A DNA stretch of 64,000 bases from Epichloe hybrida (taxonomy: Eukaryota; Ascomycota; Sordariomycetes; Hypocreales; Clavicipitaceae), in the NCBI GenBank assembly GCA_019022495.1, contig JAFEKR010000004.1:1364001-1428000 (forward strand), read 5' to 3'. The translations under genes and the position numbers were made by a program. Each line of letters starts with the position of its first letter. Position 1 is the first letter of the stretch. Positions 1 to 10,808 of this stretch are shown here, piece after piece. Under the pieces are notes generated by a model. That model searched no databases, had not been told where the DNA came from, and saw only the letters and a program-made list of their open reading frames with translations.

Positions 1-680
1 GTATGTACATGTGGGTGCGTGTACTCATTTTGTGTATGCAGTACGTTGCTAGCTAGGTTTGTTTACTTGGATAGTTTAGCTTAGTTGAGTATAGTTTCAA
101 TAAATTGCATTGTGGTGTTAGTAGGACTTTCGTTCTGGTCCCGAGGCAGACGAGATCTCCTCAGAGCCGGTAGGGCTACAACTTCGTACCAGCCCCGCTC
201 TTTTTCGCTAGCACGAGGGGGCGACCTTGAGTAACGATCCTTCTGATTGGTCTAGCATCCCATGGTACGAAAGTAGTCTCACCGGCTCTCTTGTGAAGCT
301 TGCCCCACAGAAGCTGTCATTTGTGGCTTAGCGTCCGGCAAATAGATATGTACATGTATGGTCCGAAATCCTCCGAAATTGAACCGACGTTGTATCAGGA
401 TTGGGGATACATGGCAATCTGATGCCTGTGTATACTCATTTTGCCCGTTTATCATTTGACCATAAACCTCGTGCCGAATCATTGGACGCCTGGCACCTTT
501 GTCTGTGGACTTTCCCAACCCAAAAGCTATTTCATTCCTCTAGCACGGCATCACTCGCTCCGACGCGACTCAGGTGACGCAATTTTAGATGGTTCCGCTG
601 CTATCGGTTGTGAAGAACAGAAGAAGCCTGCGCACCTCACCTCGGACAGCGCCGCCTGGGCGACCACCGCATCCTACACG
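1..680. other. Left-edge region, no firm gene
   Basis: No reading frame here shows a recognisable domain. The first 40 bases carry GTACAT-type short motifs that recur elsewhere in the gene-bearing part. An open frame continuous with the next ORF runs from 441, but its first 80 codons have no protein-like features, so they are treated as upstream sequence. Confidence 0.5.
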
Positions 681-1160
681 ATGGAATCACCGCTTCGTGT
701 TCTCATCATCGTGAAACAACGAAGCGTTCGTCTATGGCAGGAGGCATGGGATGATCCGCAAAAGATGATATCGAAAGTCCTGCGGCATCTCAAGTATGAT
801 AGTTTGGTATCGACGGATGACGAGTATAATACGTCCAATTGCCGGTTGATTGCGGTTGAGCGCTGGGACTCTGTTGTCTTCATTATCTGTGATTTGTTCA
901 ACATCAACTATAACCATCTCGATGCGCATCAAGATGGGAAGAACGAATTACCCGTCATGACTGTTCGAGTCTCTCAAGGCGATAAATCATGTATTATCAA
1001 GACAAACGAGCCACGGGAGATCAAATTCGTGGGGGATCAGGTCCGGAGCATTCATGATGCGCATGGCTGGACGAAGGGCCTGCCTTATAAGATCGACCAT
1101 GCTAATGGAGTGCACCCTATCTATCATAATCCGCGGTCCATGTTGACAGACTGCAATTGA
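681..1160 (+). CDS. Hypothetical protein, 159 aa
   Basis: This is an unidentified ORF. The frame is open from 441, but the ATG at 681 (starting MESPLRVLIIVKQRSV) is preferred because the upstream part reads like non-coding sequence and the part after 681 has a more protein-like mix of residues. There is no signal peptide, no membrane segment and no motif that I recognise. Features visible are a hydrophobic stretch in the middle (about residues 65-75, VVFIICDLFNI) and a charged C-terminal half. No intron is needed. It may be a fragment of a larger gene or a chance ORF. No function is proposed. Its nearest neighbour is the broken kinase gene about 1 kb downstream on the same strand. Confidence 0.3.
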   Translation: MESPLRVLIIVKQRSVRLWQEAWDDPQKMISKVLRHLKYDSLVSTDDEYNTSNCRLIAVERWDSVVFIICDLFNINYNHLDAHQDGKNELPVMTVRVSQGDKSCIIKTNEPREIKFVGDQVRSIHDAHGWTKGLPYKIDHANGVHPIYHNPRSMLTDCN

Positions 1161-2191
1161 GTATTTGCACAAATGCGGTAAATTCATAGTATATGCCTTC
1201 CCTTCCTTTGTACACGTGTCCTTTTTTCCCTCCTAAGCCTAATCGCTGCTTGTGTCCGGTGTTGGAAGGCTGTGGATTGCACAAAGTGAGAATGCGTTGT
1301 GTACAACCGAGTTGGGATCAGCTATAGGATGCGGTCCTGTTGAACAAGTTGAGGTTTTCGTCTCCGAAATCGTGACATTGCATCTCCTGCAACGTGTCCA
1401 AGTCCAATCACACATCTTCTTCAAAAGCTGTTAGCAGCAAGTCTAAGTATATCTGGGTGCGATGATACACTGACTTGATTTCAGTTGTTGTGTACAGCTA
1501 GAGAATTTGTTTATGGGATGTCTGCAGGATGGCCGACTTAATCAGGGAATGTGGACGATGGATGCCTATTAATAATAACCAATTCCGATGAATTTACCAC
1601 ACTAGCAGCAGCGTTGCAAGCGAACAAGCATTCCCGGAAATCTACGCTATAATAATTTAAGCGACAACTGATGAAGGGGCAGTCACAACCTGCTATTGTT
1701 CCCTAGGTTGCACCAGCTGCTGCGTGAGCTGCCATCACAACCGCATATTATTAATCATGGCCTTTCCCTTTCCCTTGGCATTCTGGCCACATCCCGGCCC
1801 GGGGGTGGGGTTTTCGTTCAAGCAGCTACTGCCTCAGGCAGAAATCCAGCATTACTGCAGAGTAGCTTTCACGACCCCGAGCGCTAAAATGATTACACCT
1901 GAGTTCTCTTCTCTTGCGATATTTGCCCGTTTCCATGAAATTATTAGCAGCCCACTCGTGTGTCGAATGGCTTCGCGATGTGATTGCTACTCAGTACGAT
2001 AGAATCATAAGGTTCTTATTTGCCTCCATCTACGGAACGCATTCCGTAGGCGCAATTGCGGAACATAATCTGGTTCGTATATTTCGCGGCAAAAGAAGAA
2101 AAAAAAACCCAACCTGCGTTTGCTAACGAAAGAAGAATTCTAAACCTCACATATGCCCTCGTCATCTCACATATCATCGCATACCTGGATC
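1161..2191. other. Intergenic region, nothing firm
   Basis: About 1 kb between the small ORF and the kinase-like gene. Several short open frames overlap in conflicting directions and none has domain features. A purine run (about 2093-2107) and the region just before 2192 probably belong to the leader of the kinase-like gene. Confidence 0.5.
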
Positions 2192-3091
2192 ATGGCGGCG
2201 GCAGCGGCTCCCCCCCCTCCCAGAAATAGCGTTTCGGTCACCGGTTCAAGATGAAATACCATACGGAGAGATATATTACACCACGAAAGGTGATTTCGTT
2301 GGTTCCGGAGCGACGTCAATCGTGGACAGGCTCACAGACGACAGCATCGTAAAGTATCCAAAACCGAACCCGTACTGCCCCCACGAAGAGGACAGGTGTC
2401 GCCAGGATATGATAACCGAGGCTGCGGCATACCAGCGCATTGGGAACAGCGGCCGTACCCCTGCTTTCATCAGCTGGGATGCGGAATCCCACTCTCTGGT
2501 CCTGAAGTACCTCAAGAACGGCGACTTGCGATCGTACATGGGACGTCATGGGACTTCGGTGACGGCTACACGTCGACTACAATGGACATTACAAGCAGCA
2601 GAGGCACTTGTCGTTGTGCACGAGGCTGATATAATCCACTGTGATGTTACGCCTCCCAACTTTATGCTGGATGAGACGCTCGAGCTTCACATAGCTGACT
2701 TTGCTGCTCATCCATTTCTGGCTCTCTTCCCACCGTTACGACCAGCCCAAGATTCCAGCGCCCAGGGTGGAGCTGGAAACGCAAACCTGAGATAAGAGAC
2801 GATATCTTCGCCCTGGGCTCTTTGTTATTTTTCATCCTCACTGGCCACGAGCCTTGTGACGATCTAGCAGAGGATGAGGTGGAGAAACGTTTCCAAAAAG
2901 GAGACTTCCCGGATGTGACCTTTTTGAGCTGTGGTAGTATTATCACTGGCTGCTGGACTGGGAGTTTGGAAACCGCAAGCCTTGTAGCGCATGCCCTGGC
3001 TGCCATTAACTCGCAAACCGTCTTGCAAAGACAGGACTCTATTCAAAGTCATGTGGACAAGACTTTGGCGGAACTGGAAAGGAAGGTTTGA
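2192..3091 (+). pseudogene. Protein-kinase-like gene broken by two frameshifts
   Basis: Three consecutive frames together cover a compact eukaryotic protein-kinase fold. The ATG at 2192 (MAAAAAPPPP) leads into a run of seven C at 2211-2217, where the frame must shift to continue as EIAFR. Visible in order: a glycine loop (VGSGATSIV), an ATP-anchoring lysine (SIVKYPKPN), an alpha-C glutamate (MITEAAAY), a catalytic loop IIHCDVTPPNFML (HRD reads HCD, with the metal-binding Asn kept) and the magnesium motif at IADFA. A single missing base near 2702-2708 then shifts the frame. With that base counted, DFG reads as DFAG and the helix-F motif DDIFALG follows, ending LERKV at 3091. The frame between the shifts has no stops, so decay is recent, or one or both shifts are sequencing errors; the first lies in a homopolymer and the second does not. 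The substrate is unknown. The order of motifs fits a small fungal kinase-like family. Confidence 0.72.
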
Positions 3092-3520
3092 GTAATACCT
3101 CTGCGCGGCGTCGTTGTCTTGTGGAACCAAGAACACGGGCCGAATGAACTTGCATGGCTTCAATATGTAGAGCTTGGCCGTGGGCCGCGCTCACCTTCCC
3201 CCGGAATTCGGCTACAATGGTATTATGGTGGCATTACTACACATTAGATATTAGATGCGTTGTGCGGCGATGCGCCGATTCAAAAATGCCCCGCATCGTC
3301 GGTCGGGCTGCCCCCCCCCCCCAGAAGGACCCAAAAAACCATCCGCCAATCAATTCCCACCATGGCGTGGCCGTCGCAAAACGTAAACGTCACACTCACC
3401 CACGGCCGCAAGCACAACCACAACAAACAACCATCATCACCACCTCCCGCCAGTCGCCTCCCGCAGCCGCCTCAATCAATGCGCTACACTCGCGCCCGCG
3501 CCCTTGTCCAACCCTCCAAA
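3092..3520. other. Intergenic / 5' region of PDX3
   Basis: Holds a run of 12 C at 3311-3322 and a CCA/CAAC-rich pyrimidine tract. The frame of PDX3 exon 1 is open upstream to 3260, with in-frame ATGs at 3362 and 3479, so a longer N-terminus, possibly a targeting leader, cannot be excluded. Confidence 0.5.
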
Positions 3521-4447
3521 ATGGCACTCTACAACCCCAACCCCAACCCCCCCCCTTCCAACGCCAAGCTCATCTGTAAGTCCCAGATCTCACCAGCGAC
3601 CTCTCTCTCCCTCTCCCCCACGAATCGTCCATATGTTTCCCGATTCCCAAATTGAAAATTGAGAATTAAAATCAAAAATCAAACATCAAAATTGAGAATT
3701 AAAATTAAAAATTGAAATTGAAATTAAAATAATATAATATAAAAAGTCGCCCCAGCAGGATCCTCCCCCCACGGCCAAGCCGAACAATTCACAAAGTCCA
3801 CCCTCTCCAGATCGCAGCTGCTCGCCTCCCCGACCACCCAGTTCAACACATGGTTCGCCGAGGCGCAGTCCTCTCGCCTCTCGCAGCCCGAAGCATGCGC
3901 CCTGTCCACGGCCGAGCTGCCCTCCGGCCGCGTCTCCTCCCGCATCGTCTACCTCAAGGAGCTCGACGCCAAAGGCGGCTACGTCATCTACTCCAACTTC
4001 GGCACCTCCCGCAAGGCAGCTGACCTGGCGACGAATCCTCATGCTGCCCTCGTCTTCCACTGGGGCCCCCTGCAGAGACAGGTGCGCGTCGAGGGCATCG
4101 CGGCGCGGTACTCCAGGGAGGAGAGTCAGGCCTATTTCGATACGAGGGTGCGGGGGAGCAGGATCGGGGCCTGGGCCAGCAGACAGAGTCAGGTGTTGGA
4201 GCCCAAGGGCGAGGGGGATGACGGGAGAGCCCAGTTGGAGGAGTGGGTGGCCGAGACGGAGAAGAAGTTTGAAGGGGAAGACGAGATTCCCGTGCCTGAG
4301 TTCTGGGGAGGCCTGCGCATCGTGCCGACGAGGGTGGAGTTTTGGCAGGGTAGGCAGAGCCGACTTCACGATCGGTTCGTCTATGAGCGCGAGGAGGGGA
4401 GGGATGGGAAAGATGATGAGTGGAAGGTGGAGAGGTTGAGTCCTTAG
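3521..4447 (+). CDS. PDX3: Pyridoxamine 5'-phosphate oxidase
   Basis: This FMN enzyme oxidises pyridoxine- and pyridoxamine-5'-phosphate to pyridoxal phosphate, the last step of vitamin B6 salvage, in the cytosol as a dimer. The model has exon 1 at 3521-3575 and exon 2 at 3747-4447, with a 171-base intron (GTAAG donor, AAAAAG acceptor); the total is 251 aa. Family signatures are clear: ELPSGRVSSRIVYLKELD, then YSNFGTSRKAADLATNPHAA for FMN binding, LQRQVRVEG, GSRIGAWASRQSQVL, and the C-terminal dimerisation block GGLRIVPTRVEFWQG with RLHDRFVY. The acceptor was chosen because splicing there gives the family's conserved K-L-I-F-A-P join. Length matches fungal homologues. The start at 3521 (MALYNPNPNPPP) is chosen by resemblance to the family; upstream in-frame ATGs at 3362 and 3479 would add 53 or 14 residues. 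The gene converges on the cyclin gene downstream. Confidence 0.92.
3576..3746 (+). repeat. PDX3 intron with AT-rich internal repeats
   Basis: The second half of the intron (about 3650-3745) is built from irregular copies of a short AT-rich unit, variants of AAATTGAGAATTAAAAT and AAAATTGAAATT. This makes the intron much more AT-rich than the exons beside it. No open frame crosses it. Confidence 0.7.
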
Positions 4448-4986
4448 ATGGGATTTGGAGACTGTAAAGAACAGTTCGCGACCGTGAATATATTTGAATC
4501 CACTTGGGCCAAAGCCATTACCGCTGAGGGAAGAATCGCCAAACAAAGGCCTTGTTCCGCGAAAGTACGGCCACGGGGGTATATCTATGATTTCCAAACA
4601 GAAACCATCACAAACAAGATTCCCTGTTTCTTGACAACTTGAAAATAAGAAAGAAAACGTCCTTTGGTTTCTCCGAGACCCCCCCCCCCTCCCCTTCTTC
4701 CCCAAAATTGCCGATCCTCATATTCAAAGGCGAAGAAGAGTGCTCAACGCCGTATGCTCTCCCGGGTCATCAAGAGTTTCGAGTTCAGTTCCCCTGAGCA
4801 CGAAAAAGAGAAAAAAAAGTCAGTGGTTGCTATTGGCCATGATGAAATGGATAACCAGATACGCGTTCGGCTCCTGTCATTGCTGCATCGTGGCTATCAT
4901 GGCGAAATGTACGGGTATCGGGTCGCTCATATACGTGCGAGTAGAAATAAATGGCTGCAATCAAATCAAAAAACACCATGTGCCAG
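4448..4986. other. Convergent 3' intergenic region
   Basis: Lies between the ends of PDX3 (+) and the cyclin gene (-). A C-rich run at about 4679-4693 is present. No gene is supported; open frames here are the antisense of the neighbouring 3' ends or random. Confidence 0.6.
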
Positions 4987-6122
4987 TCACCTCTCTGTCC
5001 GAGGCATGGCAGTTTTCGAAGGCTCGGCAAACGGGGATCCTGACGGAGTAAAAGAGAGACCGAGTCCCATTGCCGCCGTGGAAGCCACCATGGTCTTGGA
5101 CCTGCTGTGGCCCAGAACAAAGTTGCCGTCGTTGTCAGTGCTCGCGACGCTCTCTGGCGGCGTCAGTTCGCGCATGGCCGAGTCGAACTGTTGTCCAGCT
5201 AATTGCATGTCAACCATGGCGTCGGCCAGGCAATCTTCGTCGCAAAGTGGCAAGATGCGGTAGTTCAGGCTTTCCATGATACATCGTTCCGTGACATTGA
5301 GCTGATCGTGTGACCAAATGCCTCGACCCCAGACATGGCAATAGAATTGGGTATTTTGCTGCGGATCCTCGATAAACTTTACAGCAATGACCAAGGCAGC
5401 TAGGATGATGATCTCGGGAGGCACGGAGTCAATGTGAAGCATCTGGTGCTGTTGGTGTTGATAGAGCAGGGGCGTCGGAGGGAGGCTGTGTCGTTTGTTG
5501 GTGGATGATGGCACTGGGGCGCCGGGATGCAAAGGGCACGAAAGTCTCCATGCACGGGCAAACTTGTTGTCCAAGCTATCAAGAATGCATACTGCAAGAG
5601 CGACTGTCTCGATTGGCAAGTCGGCTCGGCTCAGTAGAGCTTGTACATCGGGGACGGATGCTGAAGTCAGCGAAGCTGAAGACGGAACGAGATTGACGAG
5701 ATGGACGGCAGGTCCTATTGGATGACAATGATTAGTTTTTTTTTTCTCTTTTTTTTTCTTTCTTTCCCTTTTTCTTTCTCTTTTTTTAATCGAATCGAGT
5801 TGAATTGGATTGACATGAATTGAATGAACATTACATTACGCATGCACGGGTAGATGCGGTACGACGAACCTCTGAATTTGCTTGTGCCGGACTCACCATC
5901 CTCCGGGCTGCCTGAGGCGACTGCGCTGGGTGTTTTGTTCTCCTTGTACGTTGGAGGCGGCGTGGGCAGGTTCGAGAGTGGACGGTAGGTGAAGTATGTA
6001 TTGGAGTCCGAGTTGGCGTCGTCGAGATGGTCCCGGGCGCTGTGGTCTCTGGCCAGCACAGCTGCCGTCGTGGCTGCCGTCGTGGCTGCCGTCATGGGCC
6101 CCCTGATGATGTTTCGACGCAT
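4987..6122 (-). CDS. Cyclin-domain protein, probable Pcl/Pho85-type or G1-type cyclin
   Basis: The two-exon model has exon 1 at 6122-5897 and exon 2 at 5714-4987, with a 182-base intron (donor GTGAGT, acceptor CCAATAG); the product is 317 aa. Exon 1 encodes a basic start (MRRNIIRGPM) followed by low-complexity Ala/Thr and Pro/Thr-rich sequence. Exon 2 holds the cyclin fold: a helix PIETVALAVCILDSLD, a basic insertion rich in Pro and Gln, then PPEIIILAALVIAVKFIED and NVTERCIMESLNYRILP, which fit cyclin-box helices 3 to 5. Such proteins bind and activate a cyclin-dependent kinase; Pho85 partners show this pattern, but the exact class cannot be set from the sequence. The Ser/Thr/Pro-rich tail could carry degradation or phosphorylation sites. 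The start at 6122 is the first ATG in frame. The intron holds a long T/C-rich low-complexity tract (about 5737-5787). Confidence 0.78.
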
Positions 6123-7060
6123 TGCGGTTTGCAGACTTGAGAACCTGGCAGCCCTTTCAAATACGTCCAATTTTCGTAACAGCTGACTGCAGCAGACTGT
6201 GAGACTCTCTCATATTTCAACAAGGCCTGATTCGGTGTTTTTTATCAGCTGTCAGTCCTGCTTTTTGGTGCTGGGCTGGACCGGTTTCCCGTGCCGTGGC
6301 TTTTTCGAAGCGGTGACGGCGACGGCGAGTGCGAGTGCGACTAGCCCAACAATAAGAAGAGCAGAACGGGGGATGTGATCACGCGAGCGGGACCCCCTTT
6401 CACATGCAAACGAAATTGATAGAGTAAGGACGGGGTACAAAGGATCAGGATCGAATGGAGTGGTGATGAGCTGACGTGCTCCCTTGATATATGATGATGG
6501 CAAGGGAGTAAGGAAATATGACGAGGTGGGAGGAGCGGGATTCATTATCGGATTTGCTGCTTGACCCAAGCCAAGGTGCATGCCACGCCATGCCGTGCCC
6601 ATCATGCCGTGCCCATCATGCCGTGCTGAACATGCCATGGCATTTTTTTTGGCCATTGGCATGGACCAGACGAGCCAAGCCAAATCTCTTTTGAGGCGCA
6701 GAGATTCTCACCTGTGTCCCTGCGGCGTCCCTGCGTCGTCAACACGAGCCAGGGGTGCGACGTGGGCCGGGTGGAGATGAGTGCTGGCCATTGCTGAGGG
6801 AGTCTCGGACCATGTTCGAACCCCTTTTTCCTTTTGCCTTTCCTTCTCCCCGTCCTTGGGCATGAGCGATGACTGCAAGGGGTCAGCGCACCTACGTACA
6901 TGTATGTACATACACGTATGAACAACCCAGCAAACCAACCTATCAAACAAACCTTACTAATAACGTCTGGTGCCTCCTTCCCTGTTGGGGCTTCATGCAC
7001 AACGCCGGGGCTTTATTTCACGCCCAGCAAGCAGGCTAGGCTCCACCCACGTAATCCGTA

Positions 7061-7090
7061 ATCGGTCAGAATCGGTCACAATCGGTCAGA
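7061..7090. repeat. Three tandem 10-bp units
   Basis: Three adjacent copies of ATCGGTCAGA; the middle copy has CACA instead of CAGA at its end. Short direct repeats of this size could be a factor-binding cluster or a small replication-slippage product. Confidence 0.85.
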
Positions 7091-7371
7091 ATTACCCGAA
7101 TGGATCCATCACAAGACACACACCGTCTCGCCAGAGAAGAGGAAGCTCCATCTATCTGGCTTGCCCAGAGATGGCATAACATTTCGTCCTTTACCAAAAA
7201 TCTCGTACAAATACATAACCATCACATAAAGGCGGCGTGTGGAGAACTCACCTCACCGACAGGATCGACGGCCCGAACAAACGGCCAGGCGGCGCGGCAT
7301 TATTGATTTATCGCATCCCGCTAAGGTGGCTAACCGTTCCGACCGTACACTCCGTACCCCGTACTCCGCAT

Positions 7372-7387
7372 GTACATGTACATGTAC
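7372..7387. repeat. Palindromic GTACAT microsatellite
   Basis: GTACATGTACATGTAC is its own reverse complement. Related GTACATGTAC strings occur at 11,530-11,542 and 17,831-17,842, always in intergenic DNA. Confidence 0.85.
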
Positions 7388-8092
7388 TCCGCATGTGGAT
7401 GCATGCAAAATCTCCGTGGCACAGCATGTCATCCATCGGGCATCCATCGTTCCCCTCTGTTCTCTGTGGAGCGTTCCGCCGCCCCAGTCAGTCAATCAAT
7501 AAATAATCAATCCATGGCTATATTCGGCGCACCCCAGATATGGCAGGAAATGGGGCTGTGTTAGGGAAGAGAATTTCCATTGCCACCGGATGACGTCGCA
7601 TCGTCTTCTCGCCTTCACCGAGAGTGTCTGGTCAACCTCGCTTTACAGAACAGAAATGCAATGCCGAGGCCACTCCCGTGAGTCCGTGACAGATGATGGC
7701 TTCTCACTCCGTACTGCATAGCTAACTGCATAGCAAGCTGCAGGCTGTCACGGCGAAATCTGGTGCGTCAAAATTGATCCAGCAGGAACAAAGGGTAACA
7801 CTGCATGTCAATGCCTAGTACGGTGGCATGGAAGAGAGGCTCCGTGTAAGAGACACGCATGTTTCCTGCCCTTGCTATTCCCATCTCATTGATTTCATGG
7901 CTACTTGACTTGCTCTATCGGCTACTACATCCCACGTCCACGTCCAGTTGAACAAATGTCCCTTATCCCCCCAGCAGACCCCCCCAGCAGACGAGGCCTA
8001 TCTGCAAGGACCGCACCGAGATTCTCGTTTGCGATCCTCTGACGACTGGATATCATTTTGAACCAGCACGTGTCGCGTATTGACACTGTGCC

Positions 8093-8931
8093 TCAAGTAT
8101 CCCACTCCGCGACTGCTCTTGCAGTAGACAGGTCCTCGACGTCACGCTTCAAAAGTGCTGTAAGAAGTTAGTATCCTATGTATACTCGGGTTCCCGAATT
8201 AGTTATCACGCACCGATTTTCACCCCATTGTTCGAGATGCCCTGACCAACGAAAGTGACGACTTGTTGGCGCTGAACAATGTTGAACTGCATGAGAGTCT
8301 GCAGCTGTTGTAGCTGGTTGAGCACGACAATCTGGTTGGGGAAGTTGAGACCCTGGATGGCTTGGACATTGACGTTCTGGCCCAGACCCATGTTGTTGAT
8401 GATGCCCGTGATCGCGGGGGTGAAGATACCCTGGAGAACAGTGCCATTCTGAACGCCATTTTGAATGATTTGGTTAATATCATTATTATTATTGTTGTTG
8501 TTGTTGTTGTTGTTATTGCCATTTCTGTTATTGTCCTTGTTTCCATTCTGGTTCTGGTTCTGGTTCTGGTTCCCGTTCTGGTTCTGATCCTTGTTGCCTT
8601 GATTTTGTTCCTGGGTTGGAGCGGGAGCAGGAGGGGCAGACTCGACGGGTTCCCCTCGCTCGTTGCCTGGCTGGCTTTCGACTGGTTTCGGTTGGCCTTC
8701 AGCGGGAGCGGTTTGATTCTCAGCAGGAAGACGGGGGGCAGTAGCTGGTGCTGCTTCTACCCTGGCGACAAGGTGGGCAAATTTAATGGCTCGCTTCTCA
8801 ACTTCATTTTTGCATTCAGGAATATCGACGCCTGGAGCGGACTGGAGAGCCTCTCGCTCAGCCAACTGAACAGGAACAACGACAGCAGACACCAGACCAG
8901 CGGTGAGGAGGAGAATAGTGACAGACTTCAT
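8093..8931 (-). CDS. Secreted Asn/Gln-rich protein, 260 aa
   Basis: The two-exon model has exon 1 at 8931-8214 and exon 2 at 8157-8093. The 56-base intron has a GTGCGT donor, an ACTAAC branch site and an acceptor TTCTTACAG. Without splicing the frame stops at 8206 after GVKIGA; splicing replaces this by ALLKRDVEDLSTARAVAEWD, which reads as a better protein end. Residues 1-16 (MKSVTILLLTAGLVSA) form a clear signal peptide, so the product probably enters the secretory path. Then come a short folded-looking part with one Cys (PECKNEVEKRAIKF), a Pro/Ala/Glu-rich linker, a low-complexity block of Asn-Gln repeats ending in a run of 12 Asn, and a C-terminal domain of hydrophobic and Gln/Asn-rich helices (about residues 150-240). 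Two KR pairs could be Kex2 sites. No enzyme motif is seen; a wall-associated or effector-like role is only a guess. Confidence 0.75.
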
Positions 8932-10808
8932 GATGGCGTTGGGCTCTTTGTTGTAAATGAATGACTTGGAATACTGAACCCTTCCTCAGATCAAGCTCAC
9001 ACAATCGGAGAGAACGTAGAAGCAAGCAAACAAAAGATGGACTTGGTTGAGTTGGAAGTTGGAGCGCAGCTCTGCAGCGAAAGAAAGTGAATGAGGGAGA
9101 AGAGTAAAGAACGAAGACTTGCTTGATGTGATTGCGCGAGAGCCTTGGAAGATGATGAAAGACAGCCGAGATGTCAAAAGTCGAGACGGGAGCGAGCAAC
9201 AGGACGTAATATATAGTCAGAGGATCGTGGTCCCAAGACTCGTAACGGTCGTGTCGCGAGTTCAAGTTCCCAGACACCACCACTCGAGGATATCTCAAGC
9301 GCCCAGGCCCGTTTGAGAATGCCATTTGATCTATCGTGATGGTTGGATCAAACATCGCGGGAGCTTGATACGCTGTTGGAAACCGATACACAGGCGCAGT
9401 AGTAAAGGTCCCCCGAATCCCTCGAGTTGACTGAATCCTTGGCTATCACGACGAGTGATGTCTGACACCGGGTCTTGGCCGTTCCCGGAATATGCCAGAC
9501 TCTTGCTTTGCAGAGCGCGAGGCCAGGCATGGGCAGGAGTTGGACGGGATCGGATGAAGACACGGGGTCCAGCGGAATGGCGGATGAAGACACGGGGTCC
9601 AGCGGAATGGCGGATGAAGACACGGGGTCCAGCGGAATGGCGGATGAAGACACGGGGTCCAGCGGAATGGCGAGTACCGAGTGCTGCCAAGCTGCTAGCT
9701 TGCAGGCCCCGTGAGGCTGCTTGCCCCGGAATCAAGGACAGAAGTGCGGATTCGGTTGACTGCCGCAAGTAGATGTAAGAGAGGAGGGGGGATCGAGTGA
9801 TTCCGGGCGTCGCAAGGGGGGCGGGGTAGCATCTCATACGATTTGATACATTGTTGAGCGACTACGGAGGAAACCGGGCAACTGCCCACAGTCATTCACC
9901 AGTGCCCGGGTGCGTGGCAAGGCAAGCCAAGGCAAGCCAAGGGCAAGGCAGTGAGTGGGGCGGTTGTGCGCCGAAGATGGAGCAACCTGATTGAGCCACA
10001 CGAATGACACGACAAGCCCCTGGTTTTGCTGCCTGCTGCCTCCATCAGCCACGTCAGATCTCGCCAGATCTCGCCCGGTATCTCGGTATCTCGGTATCCC
10101 ATCGTACCGACGGCGGGACTTGCTCAGTCTGGACCAGCTGACCCTGTCGTCTGACGCCTCACTCGGCCACTGATGACATGTTTCTATGTTTCTCGATAAA
10201 TTCTTGATCTCAATCAAAGACAAGTCCCGCGAATAGTTCTGTCGTCAGATGTCCCCGCCACCCTTTGAAACACGGCTTCTGCCTCAAACAAAGGTCGCTC
10301 GCTCTATCTGCTTGCTTATGTTTTCTTCTTCATTCTCTCCTACTCGTCCCAACAACAACAAAAACCGACTTTTTCATATGGTTTCCGATTGCCAGAACCT
10401 CGTCGCATTCTCTCACCTTGTCGGTCTCACAGGCTGCATAGTGCATACCCCCTTGGCCGCTTGTCTGTAGGGTCTGTAGTCTTTGCCGACGGCGGGAGCA
10501 CTGGCTTCTGGTACTCGTGACTAGAGAGCAATGAACTCTGTAGCCTCCCACAAAGGAGATAAACGGCGAAGAATTCCAAGCACAAAAATAGGCCAGCGGA
10601 GGGAAGACGAGTGCTTGGCCAAATAACGTATAGCATTTGATTCAATGACTTAACCTCGAGGACAAGCAGGCATGGCCTTGACGCAGCGTTGCCTGGCGGC
10701 TCAGGTTCTGGGTCAAAAGTTCCGACACTTCTTCTTAATTTTTCCCGGCTTGTTGATACAACATTTTCCCTCTTATTCTTACATTTGGTTTTGGTTCTGG
10801 GGCCCATG
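8932..10808. other. Intergenic region with promoter of the secreted-protein gene and a minisatellite
   Basis: A TATATATT-type box lies on the minus strand near 9207-9215, about 280 bases upstream of the secreted-protein ATG. Further right are the 30-bp minisatellite (9551), short AAGGCAAGCC duplications near 9920-9945, and paired decamers near 10,060-10,100 (ATCTCGCC, GGTATCTC). No protein-coding gene is supported. Confidence 0.55.
9551..9672. repeat. 30-bp minisatellite, four identical copies
   Basis: Units start at 9551, 9581, 9611 and 9641 and read CGGATGAAGACACGGGGTCC followed by AGCGGAATGG. All four are identical, with two more bases of a fifth. The length is a multiple of three, so open frames pass through on both strands, but neither frame has protein features outside the repeat. 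Confidence 0.97.

Larger units (their letters stand above)
6123..8092. other. Intergenic region between cyclin and secreted-protein genes
   Basis: About 2 kb. It is probably the promoter of the cyclin gene on the left and the terminator region of the secreted-protein gene on the right. It includes short tandem motifs (ATGCCGTG and CATCATGCC near 6590-6630, a triplet of 10-mers at 7061, and GTACAT repeats at 6894-6915 and 7372). No frame shows a convincing protein. Confidence 0.6.

Noticed and set aside
681..3091. A linked two-gene system (unknown ORF plus kinase)
   Set aside because: About 1 kb separates them, and neither shared motifs nor a known pairing supports a functional link.
3686..4705. 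Long open frame on the minus strand opposite PDX3
   Set aside because: It is the antisense of a well-supported gene; its sequence is Gly/Leu/Arg-rich with no domain.
6252..6683. 143-codon minus-strand frame with a hydrophobic stretch near its end
   Set aside because: Its first part is made of short HGMMGTA-like repeats from tandem DNA, with no other gene-like feature.
9195..9285. tRNA-like stretch with a TTCAAGTTCC loop and CTCGTAA
   Set aside because: The proposed anticodon and acceptor stems do not pair, and no full cloverleaf can be drawn.
9331..9837. Frames through the 30-bp repeat on both strands
   Set aside because: The open frames result from the unit length being a multiple of three.
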